DNA of 64,000 nucleotides from Lyophyllum atratum (taxonomy: Eukaryota; Basidiomycota; Agaricomycetes; Agaricales; Lyophyllaceae), in the NCBI GenBank assembly GCA_014905825.1, contig JACGCN010000002.1:2790001-2854000 (forward strand), written 5' to 3'. Of the stretch, positions 24,661 through 37,048 are shown one piece after another. A program made the position numbers and the translations under genes. Position 1 is the first letter of the stretch, and each line of letters opens with the position of its first letter. The notes under the pieces are model-generated. The model searched no databases and had not been told where the DNA came from. It worked only from the letters and a program-made list of their open reading frames with translations.

Positions 24661-24742
24661 CACGTGACGCAAGTGAAGCTTTGTGGCGGTACCGTCTCAA
24701 CGCGTCGTCCCGATTTGACAGACACCTGTTATCCACGAGTCA
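24661..24742 (+). repeat. Copy 1 of promoter-block direct repeat
   Basis: An 82-bp block starting CACGTGACGCA and ending CCACGAGTCA. It matches 27536-27623 in the same orientation with 4 substitutions and one 6-nt gap. It lies 8 bp upstream of the kinase ATG (on the opposite strand). It contains an E-box CACGTG overlapping CGTGACG. Confidence 0.9.
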
Positions 24743-25109
24743 AGACACGCCCATCACGTCGCAGAGTCGTTATGGGACCATAGAGCTGATCCGCGGTGGA
24801 GATGAACAGGTTGACAGCCTGTACTTATCAATGCGTAAACAAAAGTCCGTAATATTGTCAAGTAAAAAGCCCGTCATCGTGGACCAATGAAGTTGAATGT
24901 GGATAATGATGAAGTTGAATTCTACCGCCGGCAAGCTAATGTGCAGAGGTAAGAAGAAGTTGAATGTGGAAGTCAAAGGCTTGCTTGTATGAGCGAACGT
25001 GCGGTCACTGCCACTGATCAATCTTCACCGTGTTACATACATAAATCGAAGTGCTCGTCTCCGGTAGCAAAACACATCCTATTTACAACGACAGACCATA
25101 ACCCCTACT
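24743..25109. other. Spacer downstream of the Crinkler gene
   Basis: No gene. The motif GAAGTTGAAT recurs three times (near 24889, 24912, 24957), once each followed by GTGGA or TCTAC. It lies inside the segment bounded by the 82/88-bp direct repeats. Confidence 0.45.
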
Positions 25110-27371
25110 CTACGGCCGGAAAATTTTCTCTAGCATCTGAATGTCATGCTCGGCGGTGATGCGCTCGTCATCGCATGCCCCAGCAGGCCGCCACAGGTCC
25201 GATGCTGTATGTACGTTCATGGGGTATCGCGCTTCGTTGATTATCCCCGCCCAATCAAAGTCGACGAGCAGAGATTTCCCGTCACCGTTCCTTGCAACCA
25301 TAACATTGACGTCGCGCATGTCACCGTGGACATAGCCTGCTTGATGTAATTCCTCTACGCTGGCCTTGATTTCGTCATGGAGCAGAGGAGCACGAGCGGC
25401 ATCGAAGTCCGAAGAATGGCGGAAATCATAATAGTCGATATAATCGCTGTCGATGCGCTCCATGACGACCATATGCCAGCCGCCGGGTATGTCCTCAAAC
25501 CCAAGAAGTTCCGGTGCAGCTCCCAGCCTCGCACAGGACATGTGTGCCGCCTTGGAATACTGACGGACGAATTTGATGCAAATGCTCTTGCCGCTGTCTT
25601 TCAGCCTGCCGAAAAAGACCAGCTTGGCGTCCATCGCTGAGACGTACTCGAATTGCTGTTCCGATTTGTCCTCGAGTGATAAGAAATGTGTCGGGTATGG
25701 ATAGAGAGGGACACACCAAGTTGAAGAGCTGGATGCGTTGATGGCAGGGAGCTCCTCCAGATAGTACTTCTGGAGTGATTGAACCGCACGTTTAAAGGCT
25801 CCGAGATGACGCGCGGCCATGGTCCTTGCCTTGGTATCGGAGTGGTGGAAGTGAAACGGGAGTGCCGGCGACAGGACCTGAAGGTTGGGGCGATCACTCC
25901 ATGCCGCACCCGCAAAGCCGATATATGGACCTGCGTTGGATATCAGCTTAGATGAGGATGGAAAGCGGAGCGGACGGACCGAAAATAAGTATAATCATGC
26001 ACGGTAGAACCGAATTCAGCAATTTCGGGGCGCTCACTCTCGTACTCTCGAGGTAGTGGAATGCTGATTCAAAATATGGATCCGCACCAGACGAACCAAT
26101 TTCGGCTTGCACTTCGGCGATAACAGGACGGTGGCCGTCAGCGGTGAGGTCGCCATCTGTCTCATACGCCGAATCCTCCATTTTGCTTCGTGTAAGATGA
26201 ATACCGTAGTCAGAAAGGGCGGTTCGAATCTTCTGGGCCCGCTCGCCCTCGGTCTCATAGATTTCCGACATGACCGTCGACAACTTTAGCACCACTGCGT
26301 TATCTTCCGCTGTTGGGGTGTATGCCTCGCCATCGTCCATAAACTGGCCAAACGCGGAATGCAGGAGAGTCACCGGAATTGGTGCAGAGGCATCGGGAGG
26401 ACGATTGCAGTTAAGCCTCACGACGGACTGTGTCTGATGCTCCCGAAATTCGGACGGTTTTCCCTGGCTCGAAGGGGGTTTCGGCTTGTATGCTCGGAGG
26501 AGACCAGTCCGAAGCGATCCCAGTTCGTCCGATGGAGGAGAAGTTTTGAACTTGGACGCTGGATGCAGTACGAGGATGAGTATCCTCCAAGCTAAAGCAA
26601 CGGTGGCACTCACGGGTGGATGGAGAGCGCGCGACAATATGAAGACGCTCTGTCGCGAGCGAAGCTGGGAACAGTTGCGACAGGGGCGTTACCGGCGATA
26701 AGATAGCTTCTTCGGCGAGCTCGAGGTCCGCAACAGTCTTCGCGCAATGCGCGTCCACGGAGATGGGGACCTGCCACAGGGAGAGGGTGCTTGCGCGAAT
26801 GTGATCCAATCCAGGCCGCTGTGCCTCCTTGATCGCTTCCTTCAGGGCGCTGACGTTCTTGGTATCCGGGATCTCGATGGTGAACATTTCGAGGAAGGCC
26901 TTGCCGAGAATCACGCTGTTGTCCAAAAAGCCCTCTCCGACGACCAAACAATTGATCTGAAGGATCCGCGGCGGTATAGATTCTATAGTTGGGTGTGCGA
27001 TTGCTGAAGTTAGGAAAAGCGATGAATGCAGAAAGCAATTCGCACTCACCAAGAGGCGGCCTGACGACGACGTGGATGTGGTCGTCGTTCTCTAATACGT
27101 CCAGAAAGACGTTTGACAGTTTGACTAGGGACCGCAGTGGTTTCAGTTGATTGACGTCTAACTTTTCCGAAAGACTGTCATCCTCCATGAGCTTGAACTC
27201 GCCGACGTTCCAGAGCTGTAGATCCTTTGCGGCAAAGCCATCAGAGCTGTGCCCCATTTTCTCCTTGATCAGTTCCTTCAGGCCGCTAACCCGCTCTGTA
27301 TTCCGGATCTGCACTGCGACATATGAGTCGGCGTGGTACAAAACCAAGCAGTTGAGGGACAGTGTGGCCAT
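25110..27371 (-). CDS. Crinkler-like protein: two CRN headers plus kinase-fold domain
   Basis: Four exons, all joins in frame. Residues about 1-110 form a Crinkler N-terminal ubiquitin-like header (LSLNCLVLYHADSYVAVQI, ALKELIKEKMG equivalent, LQLWNVGEF). A second header follows (ILQINCLVVGEG, ALKEAIKEAQRPGLDHI, LSLWQVPI, RLHIVARSPST). A middle segment contains HRPVIAEVQAEIGSSGADPY and GPYIGFAGAAWSDRP, as in basidiomycete CRN proteins. The C-terminal kinase-like domain has HMVVMERI, GYVHGDMRDVNVMV (catalytic loop) and LLVDFDWAG (DFD metal motif). Crinklers were first known as oomycete effectors and also occur in free-living fungi, where a role in conflict or self/non-self biology is proposed. 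No secretion signal is visible. The gene is the only content of a segment flanked by direct repeats. Confidence 0.82.
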
Positions 27372-27535
27372 ATCGAGTGTTCGATAAAGAGTAGTAGATG
27401 ACGGAGGGCGTATGAAAAAAGAGCAGACTGGCAGCAACTTCAATCCGATAAGTAGAGCTTGAGAAGGGTATCGTCGCGGTGGGTAACTTATGCAAGGGTA
27501 TCGTCGTGGCGTTTAAGTCCAATTATTAGTAGTAG

Positions 27536-27623
27536 CACGTGACGCATATTAAGCTTTGTGGCACTGGCGGTACCGTCTCAACGCGTCGTCCCGATTTGAC
27601 AGACGCCTGTTATCCACGAGTCA
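27536..27623 (+). repeat. Copy 2 of promoter-block direct repeat
   Basis: An 88-bp block matching 24661-24742. It lies 34 bp upstream of the cullin ATG on the same strand, so it should be its core promoter/leader. The extra 6 nt (ACTGGC) look like a small tandem duplication. Confidence 0.9.
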
Positions 27624-27657
27624 TCGCCTCGCCTGTTCCTTCCTTCTTACCACCACC

Positions 27658-30367
<2,710 letters not shown>

Positions 30368-30746
30368 ATTTTGCTTGCCATCTACCACCGTCTTGTCTGT
30401 ACTGTACAATGTTTTCATGCATATCTTCTTGCTTGTCCACCTCATCCCCCGTTCCCCATCGCCCACCATACATCTACCATATATTGCAACTGTGTATACC
30501 ATAGACCCCGTGTTTCGGACCAATTAATCCGCCTGACCTGGATGTGTCAAGTGTGACGAGAAGAGGTTATCTGCCATCTGAAGGTAAGGTGGCCCGAGAC
30601 CACGTCCAAAAAGAACGGGATGAAAGTTGCGAATTCAATATTATCGCGATGGAGGTTCACAGAAACTTTGACAGAATGATACGGAGCCCAATTATTGGCC
30701 AGAATACTCAATCTCATAAATCCTAGAATACAACATAGGAACAGGT
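30368..30746. other. Convergent 3' intergenic region
   Basis: Downstream flanks of cullin (+) and the U5-40K gene (-). Nothing else seen. Confidence 0.55.
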
Positions 30747-32128
30747 TTATACAGCAATCCCGGCCTCTATCTCGCCCAAGAGCATAGTTCCGTCCTTGCT
30801 GCCCGTCAAGACTACAGATACCGTTAGTCCACTAGGATGGTAATGGAGAGAATGGCAAGATGGACGTACTGATAGGCTCTTTTGGGTGGAAATCTACGGC
30901 AGTGACTGTGCCTTTGTGCCCAGGAAGCTAGAATGAACGGGTAAGCACGTTGGAACGAGACTAGCATGGGAACAGAGAGAAGACCAACCTTGTAGAGGAT
31001 CTTCCCGCTTTCCACCTCCCATATTGTTACCGTCCTATCGGCACCGCCAACTGCAACACGCTGACCGGCGTCATCTTTACTCCAGGCACCCTTGAGAAGG
31101 GTGTTCTCGAAGCCGGCGGGGGCGCCCTGGAGGACACGGTGTATCCGTGTTGGTGACGCGGAGAAGGGCCGCACGTCGTAGATGAGAGTCTGTGATGAGA
31201 ATGACGGGGAGAGGAGGTAGTGACCGTTTGGCGATAGAGCAAGCGAAGTTGGTGTATCGGTATGGCCTGATAGACTGTACACCTGTTCGTTCTTCCGGAG
31301 ATCGTAGACCTGTAAACAAACACCGCGTCAGGACACGATAAAATAAAAAAAGAGCCGAGACTAACGTGAATCTCGTTGTCGAGAGCCCCGATATACACAT
31401 TCGCGCCATCCGCACTCCAGCACACCGACGTAACAGGACATCCTATGTCAAACGTCGCCACCGGCAGCTTCTTCGTCTCTTCTCCACCTTCCCAGATCTT
31501 GACCGTCCCATCGTCCGACCCAGTCGCCAGCAGCTCCGTCCCAGCAGCCATCGTTCGGTCAATCGAGTTAATAATCTCCCGGTGGGCACGGATTTTTCGT
31601 GTCCGCTGGCCTGTGGTCAGGTCTAGAGTGGAAAGGCGGTGGTCGGCGGAGACGATGTACATGGTCGGGGAACAGAGTGACCACTGCAGGTCGAGGATGG
31701 CTGCGTTGGTGAGACTGGAGAGAAGACCGTAGTTGGTGTTGGGTGGGTAGGTCCGCCATAGAGCTGGTGTAAGGATAAGCACGCGTGTTTGACACACTGT
31801 CAGGCGCTACTCACAAACGCTTCGATCGGCTGAACAGGCAGCGACATTTTGCCCCGTCGGGTCGAACCTGCAGCTCAGAATTTCTCCCTATTTCTGGTAA
31901 GACAAAATACATCGGATTGGAGGAAAATTAGCGCACAGAGTGAGCACCAGCGAGACTGATAATTGGCGCTTCGAGACCGCTTGTTCGTTGGACTGTTCGA
32001 ATAAGCCCCTTGTTCCGTAGGTCGTTTGTCGAGGATATAGCAATCTGGTTCGAGGGTGTCGCAACTGCTTTCACTCTCTTGATGAGGACGCCCTCGGAGG
32101 GTGGCGGAGAATGACCGCGTTTTGACAT
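30747..32128 (-). CDS. SNRNP40: U5 snRNP 40 kDa WD40 protein
   Basis: A seven-bladed WD40 propeller of the spliceosomal U5 particle (Spf38 in fission yeast). The start MSKRGHSPPPSEGVLIKR and the RTSGLEAPIISLAGAHS entry to blade 1 are diagnostic of the family. After short introns come GEILSCRFDPTGQNVA, a DRSVSLWRTYPP-type end of blade 1, QRTRKIRAHREIINS, TGSDDGTVKIWEGGEE, GALDNEIHVYDLRKNEQV, LSPNGHYLLSPSFSSQTLIY, DVRPFSASPTRIHRVLQG and GGADRTVTIWEVESGKILYK. The last exons give PGHKGTVTAVDFHP and GEIEAGIAV, the usual C-terminus. Splice sites are canonical. Expected to be nuclear and essential. Confidence 0.93.
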
Positions 32129-32606
32129 TTTAAGTGGTCTTCGTGGGGGTGGTTGAGGAGCAGGTGTGTAGAAATAACATCCGTCAACAACTTCTCTCTT
32201 CAACTCGAACGGCGAACTACGCTATGTATGTTACAACAATGCTAACGCTGCTAGTAATACCTACTCGGAGAAATAGCTTGAATGACCGTGATAAGTTCTC
32301 TGCGCATGCTATAATTTCCTGACCGTTTTTGAGAGCGCAACAGTACTAGTGGTAATATTGTAAGTAGCCTTCTGCCGTCGGCGTTGTTTGAGTATAATCA
32401 GTCATATATCTCATCTCAAGATCTCATACGACATACACTGGGTCATGATTGACTTTCCCATAGAACTGCTTCAATTCCACGCAGAGTCAGAGAAGTGCTC
32501 GAAATCCTGCGGAACAAGATGTCTGCGTCGTACAGGTTCCGGCGTTCAACATCATCATCCACACCCATCCTCTCCACTTTGACCCTGACGGCCGCTCTCG
32601 CGATGG
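32129..32606. other. Upstream of U5-40K gene and downstream of racemase
   Basis: No independent gene supported. A 63-codon frame on the - strand (32443-32634) overlaps the racemase end and reads like a helical C-terminal extension of it in another frame. Confidence 0.45.
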
Positions 32607-33371
32607 TCAGAGCCTGCAAGTTGATATCAGCCATTGCAGACCTGCTGCAACTCCATCGACTATACGGATATCATCGCCAACTTCTCCCAGGACACTTCGT
32701 ATACCAGCCCTAATAGCATCGTCGAATCCGACCATGCCTGCGCACCCTACACATATAGCCTGGACGCCTTCATGCTCGCGCACGAGTTCCTCTGTAGCCA
32801 TACGTATCTTTTCGCGTACTGTTGACGCGTCCAGGTTATGCAGCTCGCCGGCCGTCAATCCAGTGCTTGCGACGCCAAGGAACTTGGTAGAGCTCGCGCC
32901 GGTCCTTATCCCAAGAAAGCGATCCACGCCTTTAGAGAGGGCTTCTTCCCATATCTTCCCTGTAGTAACAATGCCGAAGTTCCCGATGCCCAAGCTTGTC
33001 ATGACGCTGGCCTCGAAAATTCCGATAACGTGCTTCCTCCTCCCTCCCTTCACGGAAGCGAGCATCTCAACCAGCGGATGATCAGAGTAGCACGCGACTA
33101 GGTAGCCATCATACTGGTTGCGGGCTATGAGCGGCTGGAGGTGAGGAAGGCAATATAAAGCAGACTGATACGCGTCATTGGGAGAGTTGATGCTGGGTAT
33201 TGCGCCTGGAGATCCTGATGCTGATGTGGGCGCAGTGAAGAAGTCAACCTCGACATGCTTGTGTAACGAGAGGATGGAATCGACGATGGGCTTCAAGCCA
33301 TTTGTCATTGATTCACTCGTATTGGGGTTTACGAGAAGTAATTTGCGGTGCGCGCTGGATGTTTCTGACAT
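32607..33371 (-). CDS. Asp/Glu/hydantoin racemase family protein (Dcg1-like)
   Basis: A single exon of about 255 aa. The start MSETSSAHRK leads to the family N-terminus LLLVNPNTSESMT, then DGYLVACYSDHPL with the first catalytic Cys, IGIFEASVM, a GNFGIVTTGK block, and AICVGCAGM with the second catalytic Cys region, ending IVDGVAAGLQ. This matches yeast Dcg1 and bacterial hydantoin/aspartate racemases, which invert the alpha carbon using a Cys pair. In fungi the genes often sit with allantoin or hydantoin degradation genes; none is here. After GLQ the frame ends quickly (WLISTCRL), while another frame continues as a helix, so the true C-terminus is uncertain. Upstream in-frame ATGs (33419, 33509) would overlap the divergent gene's promoter. 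Confidence 0.85.
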   Translation of the reverse strand: MSETSSAHRKLLLVNPNTSESMTNGLKPIVDSILSLHKHVEVDFFTAPTSASGSPGAIPSINSPNDAYQSALYCLPHLQPLIARNQYDGYLVACYSDHPLVEMLASVKGGRRKHVIGIFEASVMTSLGIGNFGIVTTGKIWEEALSKGVDRFLGIRTGASSTKFLGVASTGLTAGELHNLDASTVREKIRMATEELVREHEGVQAICVGCAGMVGFDDAIRAGIRSVLGEVGDDIRIVDGVAAGLQWLISTCRL

Positions 33372-33521
33372 GACTAGGGACTGGATGCGAGAGAAAGTGG
33401 GAGGTGATAGTATCATCATATCTAATCTAATCAGCACATGGCCTGCACTTGGGTTTAAAGACCGACGAATTGACGTTGAATGACAACTTCGTCCCACATC
33501 TTCTCCCACTCGCTCTACATT

Positions 33522-34249
33522 ATGAATCGCCGCGCTATTGCATCATCGAGCACTGCCGCCGAAAGCCCCGAAATCACGAAGTTCGTGCAGTACGAGATGA
33601 AGCGCCTTCAAGCCACAGAACAGCAGATCCGCGAAGCATTCATCGATTCATACGGCTCACTCGAGCATGCCATGAAGACGATTCAAGCGGCTGATGCCGA
33701 AGCCATGGAACGCCAGAGAAAAGCCCTTGAAAAGTGGTACCCCAATGGTGGAGGCCCTATCGAGCTCGGGGTGAGTCGTCTGTGAATCGGGCGCTTTCGT
33801 GGCTGACAGAATATTCGTGTTCGTAGACCAAGCCTACCGAGGGCGAGCGCGTGACTACTGCACCCGTCAGGCAAGGGGTGTGGCTCCGCGTCTGGGGAGA
33901 CAATTTGGCGAGCATGCACTGCTACTGCTTCGACTTCGTGGACAACCAGGGCAGGTACATGCGCACTCCCAACGGGCTCAGAATTTATTCGGAGCCGACT
34001 GGGGCCGAGGTTTTTTCGATCGAGGGGTCGGTGGACAAGGCCATGAAGGCATCGGTGCAGGTTGCGAAGTCCGTTAACGCCACGTACGATGCCAGCAAAG
34101 TCGATGAGAACTGGGAGACGTACGTCATTCAGGAAGGCACCAATCTCCGCATCGTGCAACACGGACTACATGACATACATATCCAGATCCCGACACGCGT
34201 GCCACATAATACCAACGTGATCACCCTCCAGCCTGCCCATTACCTTTAA
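33522..34249 (+). CDS. Conserved-looking protein of unknown function
   Basis: Two exons join at GPIELG|TKPTEGERV (intron gtgagt...cgtag, about 33772-33825), giving a protein of about 222 aa. The ATG at 33522 follows a 150-bp divergent promoter shared with the racemase; a further in-frame ATG at 33480 adds 14 residues. The N-terminal part is helical (ITKFVQYEMKRLQATEQQIR). The second part is beta-rich with GVWLRVWGDNLASMHCYCFD and ends NTNVITLQPAHYL. I do not recognise the family. No signal peptide or membrane segment is seen. The even codon use and clean intron support a real gene. Confidence 0.65.
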
Positions 34250-34762
34250 TTTGGGGGTGCGCACTGCTGCCCGCCAAAACCCTGTGATGCTTGGTCATGT
34301 TTGCTTCACAAGCCTCCCACTGTAACAAGAGGCATCTCGCGCCGAGGAATGTTCCTCTCGTTGGACGCATTTGCTCGCAGACTCCCAGAGAGAAAATTTC
34401 ATTTGGGTACTAGTACTACTTTTTTTACGGAGGCATATTGAGAATCACAAGAATTGAATTGAATGCAACAATGATACCAACTTAAAACTGTGGACTGTCC
34501 TAAATCCCTCTGTGCGTCGATGGGTACAGATGTCAAGATGAGCTATGCAAAGTGGCGAGGTCACACGTAGAGTGTGAATAATGTGAATGCTTATTCTGAA
34601 TCTTCGCATGAAAGACTGGCCGGCCCAAACCCCACGCGTTGCGTGACAAAACGCGTGACGTCACGCATATCCTCTTAGTTTTTCGTCGTCGTTGGGGCCG
34701 TCAGGGGTGCGCAGAGGAAGGAATCAGTGGAAATTCTCTTGGGATAAGGTCAGTATCGACTA
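34250..34762. other. Intergenic, left flank of a TIR element
   Basis: Downstream of the unknown gene. No ORF supported. It holds a 14-bp perfect palindrome at 34653-34666. Confidence 0.45.
34653..34666. promoter_or_regulatory. Palindrome GCGTGACGTCACGC with CRE/ATF core
   Basis: A perfect 14-bp palindrome centred on TGACGTCA, the site of CREB/ATF bZIP factors. It has no clear target gene nearby: the next supported feature is the TIR element 97 bp away. Regulatory use is inference. Confidence 0.4.
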
Positions 34763-35401
34763 CAGTAGCGGACAAGCAAACACGACAAATTGGATACCGC
34801 CTGATCGAGAGTTTTCTGGGCCAAACTGATTTCAGAATCATAATCAGCTCGTCAAAAGACGTCGAAAAACGTATGACCGAAGTTTTTCCCACGAGAAACA
34901 AGGGTTGGCCAAATTTTTGGGCCCCTGACATGGTTGCCTACGGGACATGATCGGACCCCCGGACGGCGATGATGTTGGTGCCACTCTGGTGAATGACTTG
35001 CGACGGTGTTGGAGGCTCCAGATCACCCAAATGTAGCTACCACAATGGCACTTTCGGGACATGGACTAAATTTGGTGATGACAAATTCCCATCAATCCAT
35101 TTTGGGTGCTGTCAATTCATTTTATCGTAGCCGAACCGCTCGTTAGAAAGTTTCTATTTTGTCAGAATCAGATTCAGCTCTCGAAAAGGCGTCGATTGCG
35201 CTATTTTTCGTGATTTTAGGGGGTTTTTCAAGGATTTGGCCAAATTTTTGGCATCAAGATTTTCAAAAGGGAAATTGGCTCGTGCAAAAGAGCCTGTTGG
35301 GTCCTAATATCATAGTTTCTACGATAAAAGAGCCCAGAAATGATTTGCAGCATGCCCAGGACACAATCAATTTTTTTGTTGTGTTTGCTTGTCCGCTACT
35401 G
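34763..35401. mobile_element. Non-autonomous TIR element (MITE), TA target site
   Basis: The 24-bp terminal inverted repeats start CAGTAGCGGACAAGC and differ at one position between ends (34763-34786 and 35378-35401). Both ends are flanked by TA. A TA duplication and CAGT termini point to the Tc1/mariner-pogo superfamily. The 639-bp interior has no transposase frame. Within it, a stretch near 34836-34922 resembles one near 35158-35255 in the same orientation, both ending in GGCCAAATTTTTGG. Confidence 0.85.
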
Positions 35402-35469
35402 TACACACATCTAGTCACCAAATATTAGTTGATTTCTTCGAAAAAGCACGCCGCACAAACGGTTCTTAA

Positions 35470-35822
35470 GTTGCTTGTAATCGCGCCAGCGCCTCAATCA
35501 AGGGCGACTTTACGGTAAACCCTTACCTTCATGTTCCGGCAACCCTTCTATCCCCTCCACCTCCGAGCGCGAGAGACGGCTTGAGCCGGAAGAACCTCAG
35601 ATTCGAGGTGGAGAACGGCGGTATCGACGTCAACATCTTCCTAATCGGCCTCGTTGAGCGCTACCGCCAAAAAGTCAAGAGCTTCCGTGTTTCTGTACTG
35701 ACTTTGTGTTAGAATTTAATACATGCAGCGTAGCCCACGGCAGTCGAATCGCACCGGACTATCCCCTCAGTCATCCTTGGAGCGCGTGTTCGCAGCGGGT
35801 GCTCTATCGTTTACAGGGATAG
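35470..35822 (+). pseudogene. DUF7330-like gene fragment
   Basis: One frame reads SASIKGDFTVNPYLHVPATL, then SRKNLRFEVENGGIDVNIFL, followed by IG and a basic stretch ending SFRVS. This is the pattern of DUF7330 proteins of agaricomycetes (K-G-x-F/Y-x-[IV]-[DN]-P, R-K-N-L, N-G-x-I-D-V). A possible intron (gtttct...catgcag) leads to VAHGSRIAPD, resembling the next HGS repeat, and then a stop. The frame is closed by TAA just upstream. There is no start, and the expected 5' part would lie where the TIR element now sits. I read it as a decayed fragment; the function of the family is unknown. Confidence 0.45.
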
Positions 35823-35823
35823 G

Positions 35824-36664
35824 TTGGACTTGGGGGCGGCCCGTTGTTGCACAGGCAGGACGTTAGCTAATTTTGAACCATTTTTGCGGGCCACTTCCGA
35901 GGTTCTGTGGAATATAGAGCACCGACCGGACTTCTATGATGAAGAAATCCCCCCTCATCCTGCGGATCCAGAGGTTGTCGCTCCTGCGAGCCCAACACTT
36001 GTCGGTCGCGCAGGTCCAGTGGTCACCGTGCGTGCGGCTCCAGCGATCGTGGCGCCTACGCCTACAGAGCCTATCGCACCTGTTCTCGCAGAGCTACAGA
36101 TTATAATGAAACCCGTGGAACGCGCGGTCTTATGGATATGCGACGCAGACAGTGCGGAAGAGCGCGGTTCGCCGTTCACGGACGTGGGAAGCTTTTGTCG
36201 CCCACTTCAACGTCATATGCGCCCTGCCCCGGGATCATTCGGACCAAGATCATAGCGGGGACGTAAGATTGCTGTGTCTTATCCGCCGTCGTTGTTGCGC
36301 CCACATGATGCCAGCTAATTTTGAACAATTTTTGGAGGCGACCTCCAAGGTTATCCAGAGGATACGGGACCGTCCTGGCTTCTTCCGCGGACCGCCATGG
36401 GAAGAACCGATAGCACCTCTCCTGGACAATGTACGGGCACCATTACCGGCACCACTACCACCAGGATTACCAGCACGAAATTTCATTGTAATAAGATTTC
36501 GACGGGCTCCATTTCACTTCGAAATCATCGACAACCAAGTCATGGAGCCGGGCTCCACACTGCCCAGGGTGTTCGAAATGGTCCGCTTATCGTTCTTCAG
36601 TCCCTTCGATCCACTCGCCTACTTTGACGCCGACGGTCGATCTACTGGCTTCCGGCGCGATTGA
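35824..36664 (+). other. Tandemly repeated coding-like segment, unknown
   Basis: Two copies of the same coding-like unit occur. Unit 1 has ANFEPFLRATSEVLWNIEHR and PDFYDEE; unit 2 has ANFEQFLEATSKVIQRIRDR and PGFFRGPP, each followed by a Pro/Val-rich spacer with EPIAP. At DNA level both units start at CTAATTTTGAA right after an AG, so each may be an exon after an intron acceptor (ttag and ccag). Unit 1 is in a different frame from unit 2; an intron starting gtaagatt at about 36264 could link them. Whether this is one live gene, a pseudogene, or the continuation of the DUF7330-like fragment is open. I recognise no family. Confidence 0.4.
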
Positions 36665-37048
36665 CGTGGCCCGCAGTGCACACTTCCAGTAACAACGGCA
36701 TAGGGGATAATAGGAATGTGACTTTGCGGTAGATATGTATTATGAAGGCGTAGTGGACTTCGGCTGACGAGTCGTCAAGTTTACTAACTACTACGTCTTG
36801 TTGTACGTGCGAGTATGGGCCATTGCAAGCATGGCGTGGCCGAGATCTAGATCTGGGGGTTCCAAGTACAGACGATGAATTACATAATCATACCCCGACT
36901 CCGAGTCTGTGTAACTGTTCTGTTTGTGCTTTTGCATTTGTTTTTCATCCTCCTGTATTAGCTGCTGCAGCCCATACTACTAGTCATTGTATAACTTGCT
37001 TAGTCTTGCTAGCCTATATCGGCACATCACATCCTGACACGCATAGCC
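36665..37048. other. Intergenic before the DUF4139 pseudogene
   Basis: No coding evidence. It presumably held the promoter of the dead gene that follows. Confidence 0.45.

Noticed and set aside
24653..24725. Longer start of the SRPK-like kinase at 24725
   Set aside because: The extra 24 codons translate the duplicated promoter block, which is non-coding at the cullin locus.
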